From: Antedon bifida
Taxonomy: Eukaryota > Echinodermata > Crinoidea > Comatulida > Antedonidae
DNA length: 64,000 nucleotides
Reading direction: 5' to 3'
Assembly (NCBI GenBank): GCA_963402885.1
Contig: OY727093.1
Coordinates: 20,707,409-20,771,408, forward strand
The notes under the pieces: model-generated
The model's database searches: none
The model's input: the letters and a program-made list of their open reading frames with translations, nothing else
Told to the model about the DNA's origin: nothing
In this document: positions 1 through 10,659 of the stretch, piece by piece
How the letters are laid out: the number at the start of each line of letters is the position of its first letter
Numbering within the stretch: the stretch's first letter is position 1
Made by a program: the position numbers and the translations under genes

Positions 1-498
1 TCATATAAACGAGATCGTAATCCTAAAGATCAGTTAGTGAATTCTAAATTAAAATCATCAAATCATAATGATGTTGGTATGACTAAGTGTAACAGAAATA
101 GATGTAAGACGTGTAAACATGTAATATGTACTAGTAGTATCATAGGACCACGTAAGAATTTTGATATTCAAGATAATTTTAATTGTGTTTCTATTAATGT
201 AATATATGCCATTATTTGTACGAAATGTAATGTAATCTATATTGGAGAAACTAAACGAAGACTTGGGGATATATTTGTAGAACATTTACGTTCCATTCAT
301 CTTAATACACCCGGTCTCCCTGTAGCAGAACATTTTCATGATAACCACAATATTAATGATATACGGGTGGTTACTGGCATAAAACAATGCAACTCATCCG
401 AACGTGACCGTAGACGACTAGAAGAACGTATAATTTTTCAACTTGGAACTCTTAAACTCAATGGACTTAATGTATCTTTTAAATCATTTAGGAATTGA
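1..498 (+). CDS. Penelope-like element, C-terminal GIY-YIG endonuclease end (5' cut by window)
   Basis: The frame is open from base 1, so the ORF enters from outside the window. It starts with SYKRDRNPKDQLV, the kind of segment found before the endonuclease of Penelope-like retroelements. A Cys pattern (CNRNRCKTC) follows, then the GIY-YIG core, seen as NVIYIGETKRRLGD, with the usual downstream Arg and His residues (EHLRSIH). The stop is at 496-498. In the family this domain nicks target DNA for reverse transcription; the RT itself would lie upstream, outside the window. The fragment has no internal stop. GIY-YIG could belong to another retroelement, but the combination with the Cys motif favours a Penelope-like element. 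Confidence 0.7.
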   Translation, partial: SYKRDRNPKDQLVNSKLKSSNHNDVGMTKCNRNRCKTCKHVICTSSIIGPRKNFDIQDNFNCVSINVIYAIICTKCNVIYIGETKRRLGDIFVEHLRSIHLNTPGLPVAEHFHDNHNINDIRVVTGIKQCNSSERDRRRLEERIIFQLGTLKLNGLNVSFKSFRN

Positions 499-799
499 GT
501 TCTATCTTGTCTATCTGATTGACATGAGTTATTATTATGTAATACCTTTGTTTGTCAATGCTTTTGTCTATTTGTTATTTGCTTGTTCATTGTTACGCCC
601 ATATTATATAGCCCATAATAGACTCTTTTGTTTTCTAGTGTACCCTTGTTCTATATGTATTCGTCTTTTACCAATATTCTATCAGTACCTGATGATGACC
701 TATGGTCGAAAGTACTCGTATAATAAATATTTTATTTTGAGGCAGAAACAAGAAATTTGTCTGTTTTATTTTTATAAATTAAATAATTCCTGATTACGT
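499..799. other. No recognised gene
   Basis: T-rich sequence between two retroelement ends. A 116-codon frame at 443-793 has low-complexity hydrophobic content and overlaps the GIY-YIG ORF; I see no family features in it. Confidence 0.4.
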
Positions 800-829
800 A
801 TATTATTTAAAGCTGGACAATTAAGGATG

Positions 830-1560
830 AAATGATGGATGTCTTCGTCCAAATTTGTACCGCATAATTTACATTTTTTATTATTATCAATATTCCAACT
901 TGCAGTTCTATCATTCAAAGGTAGAGTATTTGAACGAACTTTACATTTTATGCAGCACCTTCAAAATTAGTTTTATCAATTAAGTAATTTTCAAGTCCAG
1001 GTTTTGATTTTAATGTTTCATAGATGTGGAGACTTTTTTTGTAATTCAATTCTCCATTCATCTATCATTATAGAGTTATGTTTTCTTAATATTTCATAAA
1101 TTGGAAAGTAGACTTCTTTATAATTTGAGAGAGTGGTGAAAATATTTTTGGATTCACAATTACACTTCAAGAGAATATCGTTTAGGCCTAAGATAGAAAT
1201 GTATAGCCTACCTTAAGTCTTTAAATTCACAATTAAGTTGTAGCATTCCAATAAACATACTTTTTGGCCATCGATAGTTTTCCATCTTTATAATTCTATC
1301 TAAGTATTTCATCTAAAGAGCGTTATGGATCTCGTTAATTAGAGACCAACCTCCGTAGCTCTCCGTATAAGGCGGCACAAGGGGTATTTCGAGGTGCTTT
1401 TAAGATATAACGCGCCATTTGGAGCTGGAGACGCTCTAGTTTATGTATATCTATTCTACTTAAAGAGCACCATACTGAACAACCATAGTTGATAAATGGG
1501 AGAACTATCGATCTCCACAGAGTATCCCCATAATATATTCTGTTAAAGTCAAAGCTACTG
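830..1560 (-). pseudogene. LINE C-terminal region with CCHC motif
   Basis: Minus-strand translation gives the post-RT segment (LWRSIVLPFINYGCSVW, then LERLQLQMARYILKAPR), followed by frameshifts and finally CKLCGTNLDEDIHHFILNC, a Cys-Cys-His-Cys zinc motif typical of LINE C-termini. It ends close to 800. Stops and frame changes make it non-functional. Confidence 0.75.
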
Positions 1561-1789
1561 ATAATTGATTTAACGTACGCTATTAATCTTTGATCTTTTT
1601 TTTATAACATTCTCAATTTGTATATAGTCATTTACTTTACGAGAAATATGCACACCGAGATATTTATATGATTCAGATATAAAGCCATTACCTAATTTCT
1701 ATTGTCTTACTTTATCAACACGTTTACCAGTTATCAGTATATTTGACTTTTCAAAATTAAAACATAATTTCCATACCTTAGCAAAATTT

Positions 1790-2640
1790 CCTGCAAGGTC
1801 TAACATTCTTTTCATTTCCAGTTCATTGTTAGCTAATAATACAATATCATCAGCCCAAAAAGGCTACCCATCCATGTATCATTTACTCTAATAACTATAT
1901 CATTGGATCTTAACATTTTGGTAAACTCATTTATGTAGATGCTAAATAGAACAGGTGATAAAACGCACCCTTGTTTTACTCCTTGATCAATATCAAAAAT
2001 ATCTGTATCAATTATACCAGAGGAGACTTTACCTTTAACATTAGCATAAAGCTTATCAATCATCCTCCATACCTTTCCTCTTATACCTGTATTCCAAATC
2101 GATTTCATTAAGCCGTCTCTCCATACACTATCAAATGCTTTTCTGAAGTCCAAGAAGGCCATGTATGTATGCTTACCCTGTTGTAAGCGACAAGTTGCTA
2201 TACTCTTTAAAACAAAGATATGATCTTCGCATCTATACGAAGGTCGAAAGCCTCCCTGGACTTCCGAAAGAATAGCATTGTCTTCAAGATAGAGAGAGAT
2301 ATTTTTGGCAACTATCCTATTAAAAATGTTGGATATACAAGAGGTTAACGATATCCCTCGATAACTATTGAGATCATTGCGATCCCCTTTTTTGTAAATA
2401 GGAACAAGGAACAATTACACTAATATTACACTCGCTTGGTATTTGTTCTAGTTTTAAAATTTGTAAAAATAGGTCTAATATAGATCTGATTAATTTGTCG
2501 CCACCATTCTTAATTAATTCATTTGTTATATTATCTAGACCTGGTGATTTATTATTCTTTGCCATTAGGATAGCCTCTTTTACAATATCATAATCTATCT
2601 TAACATCATACAAACAATTTTCGTCAACATCTTTATCATA
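1790..2640 (-). pseudogene. LINE reverse transcriptase domain (frameshifted)
   Basis: Frames 2613-2374 and 2414-1833 together carry RT landmarks: SPGLDNITNELIKNGG, then IYKKGDRNDLNSYRGISL, EVQGGFRP, FLDFRKAFDSV and GVKQGCVLSPVLFSIYIN. The catalytic box survives as ADDIVLLA at about 1850-1825, but one frame off from the preceding ORF. A second frame change lies near 2405. The RT would copy element RNA at a nicked target; this copy cannot make an intact enzyme. Confidence 0.9.
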
Positions 2641-3299
2641 TATACAATTTGTTTTTTTGTTTGATTTCTAATATTATTAACAAAACGACTTGTAAGGTAA
2701 GTACCGCAATCATTAAGATTCATATTGGCTTTGCCAAGATTTTCCCAGTAATCTTTTACAACCTTGATTTTTACTGTTATTTGTATTGCCTTTTAGCACT
2801 TTCCAAAAGACTACAAGATTTACAACCTTTGTTTGCAATTTCAATAGATTTGCTAAAACGTTTTTCTGTGATTTTCTGAGCAACAAGTTGTTTAACATGT
2901 TTCTGTGTCTCTTTATAATGCTCCACAGTGTAACGCCATTATCATAATTCATAGTATTATTTGTGTTATTATTATCAGTACAGTTCCTATTAGTAATTTT
3001 ATTATTTTTAACCCATGTTCTGTGTTCTCGCGACGCAATTTTCCTTTTTTTTTATGGCATTGTCTATCTCTTTGTCAAACCATGGTTTGTTTTTATTACT
3101 TACATGTCTAATTCCGATACCTTCAGTGGCTGCCTCGATAATTTTTTTCTTCCACAAATCCCATGTAGTATCGATATTCGTTTCATTACTATCATTCCAG
3201 TCATTACATTTTTCTTCAACTTTTGTTGATAAAAGGAATAATCTTGGTTATGTTTAATATCCCAAATTGGTTTATTTTGATTACTTATCTGTTGATTAC

Positions 3300-3790
3300 T
3301 TATGTTAAGATTATTTAATGTTAACCATAACACACAATGGTCACTCCCACTCCCAAAAGAAGTAGAATAAGAGGATTAATTTCCTTCTCTTCAATTCTAA
3401 TTATTTCAGAGAGCAGTTGGGCTTATAGATCGTCAGTCAAGTCATTGTTTACTCCCTGGACCGGGAAATATGCAACACAAATATATAATGGTACCTTATC
3501 TACGCTTTTACCCATAATCTTTCAAAATCATCATCTATACAGTTTAAAACATTTTCAGATGTAACCACTATTTTGTCAGATAGGAATAACCCAATACCAC
3601 CCCCTTCTTTCCGTTACGTTCTTTCCCAACCCAGTTATAAACTTTAATAGAGGTTGCGTTGCTCTCTTTTAAATGTGTTTCAGCAATACCAAGTATGTTA
3701 ATACTCTTACTATAATTATATAAACTTTTCAATTTCATAAATCCTATGTTTGCTTAAGCAGTTAATATTATTAAAACATATATTTAGGTT
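3300..3790 (-). pseudogene. LINE endonuclease domain (decayed)
   Basis: Pieces in several frames match an AP-like endonuclease: NLNICFNNINCLS at ~3775, LGIAETHLKES at ~3690, GGGIGLFLSDKIVV at ~3600, VPLYICVAYFPVQG at ~3480 and GSDHCVLWLTLN at ~3340. The Glu of the AETH box and the SDH catalytic motif are visible. At least three frame changes are needed to connect the pieces. Confidence 0.8.
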
Positions 3791-3799
3791 ATTTTTACC

Positions 3800-4180
3800 T
3801 ACGGGTATATTTTTCCTTTTCTTTCTACCTCCTCTTCGGTGTTTTGTTTGTCGCTTTGGAGCTCGAGGATGTATATCGATGTTTTGTTCATTGTTAAGTT
3901 CACAGGTAGGATGCTATAATTGTTCGGCGTTTCGATATTAATACAGTATCTACATTGCTGGCGTTGTCCTATGTTGAACGATTTAAAATATTGCGACATA
4001 GATATGATTTGTGTCCATGTTTGTGGCAAATGTTACAATACACTGGCTCATTATGGAAACAATTTCTTGCTTCATGGTTCAAAAGACCACATTTAGAGCA
4101 TTGAGAATTACGACGGCCAGAATTTCTATAATTAATAGTCTGCATTCCATAGACAGGATAATACTGAGGGATATGACCGG
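3800..4180 (-). pseudogene. LINE N-terminal segment with zinc knuckle
   Basis: Upstream of the endonuclease, minus-strand reading gives RNSQCSKCGLLNHEARNC, a C-x2-C-x4-H-x4-C knuckle at ~4120-4065, followed by a second Cys/His pair (YCNICHKHGH). This is a gag-like nucleic-acid binding segment. A 76-codon frame (4029-3799) continues toward the endonuclease. Confidence 0.6.
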
Positions 4181-4196
4181 TTGGGCCGCCGACAAG

Positions 4197-4236
4197 TTGA
4201 GCCGCCGCTAGTTTCTATGAAACGCCCAACGCGTCT
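4197..4236. repeat. Left terminal inverted repeat of the MULE
   Basis: TTGAGCCGCCGC followed by TTTCTATGAAACGCC, matched inverted at 7664-7601. A similar CCGCCG motif a few bases outside (4186-4191) leaves the exact terminus uncertain. Confidence 0.6.
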
Positions 4237-5099
4237 TTTACTATATTCCGTGTAATGATTACGCCGTCAAGTAGTAGGCCTACAGTAAAAGTACGACCTG
4301 TTGGCGTTTTTTAAAATGCAAAATACAAACGTGCAAAAAAGTAACGTATAAACATTTTATTGTTTTTCAAGGTTTCTAACAGTTAATCTAATACAATCAA
4401 AATATATAATTACATACTGTAGGCCTACTTCATTTTGTTGTTTTTATCAAAGTAACGTATACAAGTTTAATGTTTTTACCAGTTAATCGAATACAATCAA
4501 ATATATAAAATTACATACTTAATGTACAATTTCGTTTTTTTTATCATTGCAAAGTAAGTATGCAATTCTTTTTTTAATCACAAGGTTCAAATAGTTAATC
4601 TACAATCAAATACATAACTACTTAACCTACAATTGTGTTGTTTTTATCATAGAAAATTGAATGTATACAAAGTTATTGTTTTTTATTATTCAAGGTTTAA
4701 ACAGTTAATCTTCAATCAAATAGTTTTATAAGAATATATAATAAATATAATTACATAAAAGAAAATAAATAGGGCCTATAATGATCCAGTTAAATCATTG
4801 TTTTATTTAGCCGTATACTGTACATTCATGTCTAAAATGTACTGTTGGTTTTATTTTGTTGAATATTTTATAAGGCGGCTTGCTGATGTCATCAAGCGTT
4901 GGTTTGCTCTGATAGCGCTGATGGATGAAAGTCTAGTGACGTCCTCTCTAAATACCAGTTCTGCGGCCAACGTAACCGACACTGCTTCTCATACAGCAAT
5001 TGCACATGAGATAAAACTTAAGATTTCCTGTTAGAAAGAAAAGACGAATAAGCAATTGTACTAAATTAACACATTTAGATAGTTGTTAGGAAATTATTT
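4237..5099. other. AT-rich MULE interior, no recognised gene
   Basis: Contains repeated variants of a ~70-90 bp AT-rich segment around TTAATCnAATCAAATA (near 4385, 4485, 4595, 4705), an irregular tandem duplication. A 78-codon plus-strand frame at 4798-5034 has no recognisable family and lies opposite to the transposase. Confidence 0.45.
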
Positions 5100-5815
5100 T
5101 TCATTCAAACTGGACTTACCACGTTTAGCATGCACGATAGTTTATGCGTCGATGCCATCCTTCGATGTCATTGTTGGTTCGCACAAGTTGACGGTAGACA
5201 ACCCAGTCTTGTGGCATGAAAATACGACCATCTATCCATGTTGTCCGCATATACTCCATCAATGGCGCAAATGCTTCATTCAACTCCAATCACATCTTCT
5301 TCGATTGCGGCGTAGACAGGACCAATATGCTCAACGGGGATGACGGGTAAAGACATCAGTTGTCGGACGACCGCTTGTGTTCCAGGATCCCTTCGGTAAG
5401 CTTGTTGCAGCCCCAATTCCTGCACCTTACGGAATACAGCCTGCAACAAGAAGAATTTAAAACTGTGAAATACTATATGTATATGTAATGTATTTACAAA
5501 AGTAATTTAATCGTAAAAGAAACCTACCTGTGTAAGTGGAAAAAACAACCGCTGATTCTAACCCGTGGGAGCAACGCCCGAATGACTTGCCACAATGCTG
5601 CCTCGAAGTCAAACACAATCTTTCTCACAGAAGTTCTGGAAATCAACGTGATAATTGCTTCCAGCACAGCATTGTAGTCATAATTATATTCTTTTTCCTG
5701 ACATGATGACGAAAACCAGTGGTACTTGCTTCTGCGCCGTCCCAGACTTGATGAAGCTGTTGATGGAAAATAGCTGATAAAAGGGCTCTTTCACCAATTT
5801 GAAAGTTCCATCAAT
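5100..5815 (-). pseudogene. MULE transposase core (broken)
   Basis: Minus-strand reading gives [16 protein letters not shown] (first catalytic Asp in DGTF), [12 protein letters not shown], then KIVFDFEAALWQVIRALLP with the second Asp in DFEAA, GCFFH, KVQELGLQQAYRRDPG, DWVVYRQLVRTNNDIEGW and HRRINYRAC. This order is that of Mutator-like DDE transposases, which cut and paste their element. A GT...AG intron probably separates the GCFFH exon from the KVQELGL exon (~5528-5444). Single-base indels (near 5535, 5300 and 5690) break the frame. Confidence 0.85.
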
Positions 5816-5849
5816 TTACCTACAGTATAAAAAAACAAATATAATACAA

Positions 5850-6439
5850 CTAGAGAGTACTCCGAGAGTACAAACCTCCGCCTACTGTAAAATTCCCCTA
5901 CATAAAATGTCCCTGGAAAATATATATATATTTTTAAATTTTTTTTTATTAGTTCTAAGTGTAAATAGGCTAACTGCACACTACAAAGTTGTGGATGAGA
6001 GTTTGGTGTAATGGTTATGTATCCAGCCTCTCACAGTTGAGATCGCAAGTCCCGGCCGCTGAGGTTTTTTTTTTTTTTATTATTTTTATATATTTTTTTT
6101 TTTTGTGGACCTTGATCTTTGACCCTGACCCTTCAAAATTTAACCACAATTATTATGATGAGTCATTGATCATTGTGGCTAAGTTTGGTGAGAATCGGAA
6201 AACAAACGTGGTCTCTAGGCAGTAAAATAGTTTTTTGTTAGTTGTGACCTTGACCAATGACCTTTTCCCCTCAAATTCGAACTCGTCCGAGCTTTTGGGG
6301 CATAGATCATTGTGGCCAAATTTGGTGAGAATCGGATAAAAACTGTGGCCTCCAGGCTGTTCACAGACATACACACACACACACACACACACGCAAACAT
6401 ACAGGGGTGAAAACATAACCTCCTTGGCGGATGTAATAA
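5850..6439 (+). mobile_element. SINE-like element with tRNA-Glu-like segment, copy 1
   Basis: Begins TAGAGAGTACTCCGAGAGTA and ends CCTCCTTGGCGGATGTAATAA-like, with short inverted CCTCCGCC/GGCGGAGG ends best seen in the other copy. At 5995-6063 a tRNA-like stretch has an A box (TGGTGTAATGG) and the CTCTCAC anticodon-loop look of tRNA-Glu, but its B box is degraded here. Direct repeats containing GTTTGGTGAGAATCGG and a CA microsatellite precede the 3' end. Related copies lie at 15365-15550 (5' part) and 57785-59946 (split). Confidence 0.65.
6367..6393. repeat. (CA)n microsatellite
   Basis: About 12 CA dinucleotides inside the SINE-like element; the third copy has a CA run at the same place, so it is part of the element's 3' region. 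Confidence 0.9.
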
Positions 6440-7600
6440 TTATAAATATCACTACAAGGTAGCAATATTAGTGATTTAGGCCCAATGATTTAAATTCGAA
6501 AATGAAATTACGCAACATACCAAATCGGTATTGCTTTGTGGACTATCTTTTGTTATTTTTTTTATTCATGTCGTTTTTTGTTTGTTTTTATCTCTGTTCT
6601 TCATGTTGGCGTCGCAATAAATCAAATCCAAGCTATAATGTGCACATTTTACAACTGAATAAAACAAACTCAGTTTAAAACAAAATTCATTATGTAAATT
6701 TATTATTAATACTGTAATGATATGTTCACAATTTTTAAATTTAATTTCTTTAATTATACATACAAGTTACACAGATACACACGTTTTTAAAATATCTGAA
6801 GATTTTATTTTACACAATGTGGTATCGGTGGTACTTTAACATTTCAACATTTCAATTATAGACAATTTACAAAATAATTGCTTTTCCTGATTAGAGAACC
6901 CTAACCCTATATTGTATTTTATATATATATATATATATACAGTATTTCAATTTCATTTCCACAATATAATAAAATACATACATAAATGCAAGTGATTATG
7001 TGGGGGGGAGAGTCATATAAGTCATAGTCAAGTTTGACCCACCCCAAAATATAACATTGAATACGAAAAAAAAAAAAAAAAAAACTATTAATAAATAAAA
7101 GAAAACAAAGCCATATTATTCGATCTTAACTGGTCTTATAAAATATATATATTTAACGTTCATCATATCTTAAAAGTAAATAGTTCTTGCTAATTTAAAT
7201 TTAGAAGTATATATATACACGTAACATATATATTATTACTTATTAGGTGTTTTCAACGATATTACGATACTCTTTAGCCTTTCTTTCAATTAGCCTAGGA
7301 AACCTAACTAAACATAACCAAATATAATTTTTACCGTATGAAATGTTAAATACGTAATATTTATTGCTTTCCGAGAACAGTACAATTTATAAAATATATG
7401 AATGAAAATAAATATATATATAAATTATCTATTATCTTATTTAAAGAATAAATTTAATTTAATATAAATATAATGAAGCAATCACGATTTTTAATCCCGT
7501 TATTTTAATTTTGGTTACACAGTATTATTTAAAAAAAAATCTATGCACTATAGTACAGGGATTTTTTAAAATGTATGTGACAAACCAGGGAGATGGAACG
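6440..7600. other. AT-rich non-coding interior of the MULE
   Basis: Simple repeats only: (TA)n near 6922-6940, a poly-A run near 7061-7084 and several ATATATA runs. I see no coding frame or RNA gene. Confidence 0.5.
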
Positions 7601-7664
7601 AGCACCGCCGATAGCGCGCAATTGGCGTTTCATAGAAAATAACGTTTTTCTGGCGGCGGCTCAA
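7601..7664. repeat. Right terminal inverted repeat of the MULE
   Basis: Carries GGCGTTTCATAGAAA and GCGGCGGCTCAA, the inverse of the left repeat at 4197-4236, with an extra segment containing AACGTTTTTC. Confidence 0.6.
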
Positions 7665-7890
7665 TATATCTTGCGCTGGTTTCCTCTTTGATGTTCTACC
7701 TGAATGGCTGTTCTTAACTCGTTGGTGACGATGCGATCTTGTGAATGTAGGTCTGCTTTCTTGGTCAAATCAGGGATGATAATGTGAACTGCATTGATGT
7801 TGTGAAGTAGAACAAGAGTTCCATCGTTGGAAAGATGGGTGTGTGACCGAAACGGCGGCCAACATTTTCTATGGGACACCAATACCGCCG
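7661..7890 (-). pseudogene. FLYWCH-like N-terminal fragment of a MULE protein
   Basis: The minus-strand frame contains RSHTHLSNDGTLVLLHN, then IIIPDLTKKADLHS and NELRTAIQVEHQRG. Order and spacing resemble the end of a FLYWCH zinc finger (C..R.H...G.......HNH.PD) that precedes many animal MULE transposases, followed by a helix rich in Glu and Arg. The HNH.PD histidines are not clearly preserved. It lies upstream of the transposase core in the same direction, which supports a common origin. Confidence 0.45.
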
Positions 7891-8930
7891 CAGCTACAAC
7901 AAGCCAATGCAGTATTATAAACGTACAGTAAAGCCTATGAAACCATGATGGAGAAAAAAATAAATGAAACCAACCAATATATGTTTAAGAATAAAATCAA
8001 AGAATTTTAGTTCAGTTTTTATTAAAATAATGTTTATTATAATAATTCACCATTCTAAGCGCAATATAAATTTATTTAACGTATTCAAACAAATATCAAT
8101 TATTGAAGTTGAAATAGGCAAAACAAATACGGACGTACTGTAATAATATTAACATGTTATGTAGTAAAGCTATTTATATTGTTACTTATTAGGTCTATAG
8201 TAAATTCAATAACATATGGAATTGTGGAATAATATTCTTGAAACATTCTAACATGCCAATAAAGCACTTTAAATGAAGTTGTGTCCTATTTTTTTACTAT
8301 TATGTGTATCAACAACACCTTCGCGGGGCCAATTGTTTTAAATTTATGTTAGATGTTAGCGTATTAACCGCGCCTAGTCACATTATCTGTGGAGCTCCGC
8401 GTATCGGCGTCATCTAACATTACATAAAGACAATAATCTATTATTTGCACAGAAAAGCCACGCACTTTTTGGTGCTTGTTTTTTCCGTTAAAATGGAGTT
8501 TTACCAATTAAACATTACTTTGTATCAAATTATCAACATGAACGCTTGTATTAAATGAAAGATGTAATCTTCCACTATTCAGGTTTCTTTTGATAATATT
8601 TCCATTAAGTAGCCTAAATGATTCATTATGATCAATAATTGAATAATTGGAATCCACGATTTGCCTGATGCTTGCATTAAACCTATTGACACGTTGTTGA
8701 TGATATATTCAGGTATATTTATTCATAAAAGACATCAAAATACAACGGCAGCCAAAAGGCTGAAAAGTAGTATTTTACAAAATTTGATAAAAATATATAA
8801 ATTAATATGTATAAAAGGTAAAACTAGTTTTAGAAAATTAACACATTAAAATTGGTCCACCTGTAAGTTAAAATAGTGCCAGCCTATTCAATATTCATCA
8901 TTAATGATCGGTCTTGTCCAACCTAGCACA
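7891..8930. other. No recognised gene
   Basis: AT-rich DNA. A 62-codon frame at 8661-8849 shows no family features. An imperfect inverted pair (ATGTTAGATGTTAG at 8347 and CATCTAACAT at 8411) flanks a GC-richer patch, possibly a small hairpin element of about 80 bp. Confidence 0.4.
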
Positions 8931-8934
8931 TACA

Positions 8935-9165
8935 GTAAGATGAAGATAAGATAAATTTATTGAACAAACGCTTTTGTATCAGCGGCACACGTTTATAAGA
9001 CGGTGCTTTCGTTTACAAGGCAATGTAAAAACAAAAAGAAAAGTATCAAAAATAACATTTAAGTCTTAACTAAGAAGCGAATTATAAGTAAAATGAAATA
9101 ATAAAAACAAGGTAATCGATCGATCGAACAATACTTAACCTATATGATGGAGTTAATGTTATTAT
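8935..9165 (-). mobile_element. Possible LINE 3'-end fragment
   Basis: On the minus strand the segment ends with TTCAATAAATTTATCTTATC, a polyadenylation-like signal followed by a short repetitive tail, as in several LINE 3' ends. No coding part remains. Confidence 0.3.
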
Positions 9166-9170
9166 CTATT

Positions 9171-9882
9171 TATTTTCAATATAAAATTTAATGACAAAAA
9201 GAGAGATCGACGTTTCGGTACCATCATAGAACCATTTTCAAGATCAAGTGAATACAAAACAATAATAATTATGTGCACTAAGCACCAAAGTTGGTGACAG
9301 GAAATGCTAATTGAGGGCTAATTAGGTAATTAGCTCCTCCTACTGAGTTAGATAAACAATTTAGCTTTGATGGAATCCGATTGTTTATTGAGTGTAGGTT
9401 TTATCTCTTTGATCCACAACATCTCCTTAATTAGGCAATCAAACTTATTGTTACATTTAGATAAGACTCTAAAGTATTCCGAGATATCACCAGTTATGCC
9501 ATGTTGTTTTAGGTGATCGCCTATAATACTTTTGTTATGTTCATTAATGCGTTTGTAAAGGTGTCGGCAAGTGTAACCGACATAGTTTGTATCACACAAA
9601 CCACATTGAAATTTGTACACAACGCATTGTGAATTAATGATTCTGGGTTTCATTTCTTTAGGTTTTAAGGTGTCACCTATCTTACGACTAGTAAATACTG
9701 GTAAAATATCATTTTCAATCTTCGCACTAAGTTGTTTAAGTTGTTTAGTAACCGTGTTACAACAAGTTTGATCCTTGTACGGTAGTACAATCCTAATAGG
9801 CTGGGGAGATTCATCAGTTAGCATATCTTCATTAGTATTACTAGGAGTCACACAAGTATTAATGGATTGGTTGAAAGCCTTA
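9171..9882 (-). mobile_element. Penelope-like 3' end, inverted left copy
   Basis: An inverted near-identical copy of 10053-10764 (712 bp each). Its minus frame 9851-9348 encodes the C-terminal part of a Penelope-like protein: Cys pattern QCVVYKFQCGLC, then GIY-YIG core as TNYVGYTCRHLYKRINEH, and a natural stop after IKAKLFI. The 3' untranslated part contains a GAAACGTCG-bearing segment (see 10690-10735). Low divergence from the partner suggests a recent origin or gene conversion. Confidence 0.8.
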
Positions 9883-10659
9883 CATTATGATAGCCATGTG
9901 GATATCAAACATAAACGTAATCTAATTCACACAATGCTTAATAGGGCCTACAAATTGTCATCTACGCATGACATTTTCCTATCAGAGGTTGATAATGTAA
10001 CAAAGATTTTTCAAAAGTTGAATTATCCTTTAGATCTTATTAGTAATATTGTTAAGGCTTTCAACCAATCCATTAATACTTGTGTGACTCCTAGTAATAC
10101 TAATGAAGATATGCTAACTGATGAATCTCCCCAGCCTATTAGGATTGTACTACCGTACAAGGATCAAACTTGTTGTAACACGGTTACTAAACAACTTAAA
10201 CAACTTAGTGCGAAGATTGAAAATGATATTTTACCAGTATTTACTAGTCGTAAGATAGGTGACACCTTAAAACCTAAAGAAATGAAACCCAGAATCATTA
10301 ATTCACAATGCGTTGTGTACAAATTTCAATGTGGTTTGTGTAATACAAACTATGTCGGTTACACTTGCCGACACCTTTACAAACGCATTAATGAACATAA
10401 CAAAAGTATTATAGGCGATCACCTAAAACAACATGGCATAACTGGTGATATCTCGGAATACTTTAGAGTCTTATCTAAATGTAACAATAAGTTTGATTGC
10501 CTAATTAAGGAGATGTTGTGGATCAAAGAGATAAAACCTACACTCAATAAACAATCGGATTCCATCAAAGCACTAAATTGTTTATCTAACTCAGTAGGAG
10601 GAGCTAATTACCTAATTAGCCCTCAATTAGCATTTCCTGTCACCAACTTTGGTGCTTAG
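9883..10659 (+). CDS. Penelope-like element C-terminal ORF with GIY-YIG domain (right copy)
   Basis: The genuine frame starts in the spacer between the inverted arms: HKRNLIHTMLNRAYKL and KLNYPLDLISNIVKAFNQS are typical of the stretch just after the RT of Penelope-like elements. It then enters the right arm with QCVVYKFQCGLC and TNYVGYTCRHLYKRINEH (GIY-YIG). A two-base difference from the left copy near 10571 shifts the last residues, so this copy reads past the natural end. The frame upstream of 9883 runs through the opposite-strand copy and is not real. The RT domain is missing, so this is a 5'-truncated insertion. Confidence 0.75.
   Translation, partial: HYDSHVDIKHKRNLIHTMLNRAYKLSSTHDIFLSEVDNVTKIFQKLNYPLDLISNIVKAFNQSINTCVTPSNTNEDMLTDESPQPIRIVLPYKDQTCCNTVTKQLKQLSAKIENDILPVFTSRKIGDTLKPKEMKPRIINSQCVVYKFQCGLCNTNYVGYTCRHLYKRINEHNKSIIGDHLKQHGITGDISEYFRVLSKCNNKFDCLIKEMLWIKEIKPTLNKQSDSIKALNCLSNSVGGANYLISPQLAFPVTNFGA

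Larger units (their letters stand above)
800..4180 (-). mobile_element. Decayed non-LTR retrotransposon (LINE), nearly full coding order
   Basis: Read on the minus strand the element shows, in order, a CCHC knuckle (~4120-4040), an apurinic-type endonuclease (~3790-3300), a linker, a reverse transcriptase (~2640-1790) and a C-terminal C-x2-C...H-x4-C motif (~890-830). Multiple frameshifts and stops show it is dead. The endonuclease plus C-terminal zinc motif fit a LINE of the broad I/Jockey/CR1 assemblage; I do not assign a clade. Its upstream end stops where the Mutator-like element begins (4197), so that transposon may have landed in it. Confidence 0.85.
4197..7664 (-). mobile_element. Mutator-like (MULE) DNA transposon, decayed, with TIRs
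   Basis: Imperfect inverted repeats at 4197-4236 and 7601-7664 enclose a broken MULE transposase (5815-5100, minus). The repeats share TTGAGCCGCCGC and TTTCTATGAAACGCC; the right one has about 14 extra bases between these blocks. Inside lie a SINE-like copy (5850-6439) and AT-rich non-coding DNA. A FLYWCH-like fragment sits just outside the right repeat (7890-7661), so either the true right end is further out or two related copies adjoin. Confidence 0.65.

Noticed and set aside
7845..7895. A third MULE terminal repeat (GGCGGCCAACATTTTCTATGG)
   Set aside because: It overlaps the FLYWCH-like coding frame and matches only over CGGCGG and TTCTATG; chance similarity is likely.
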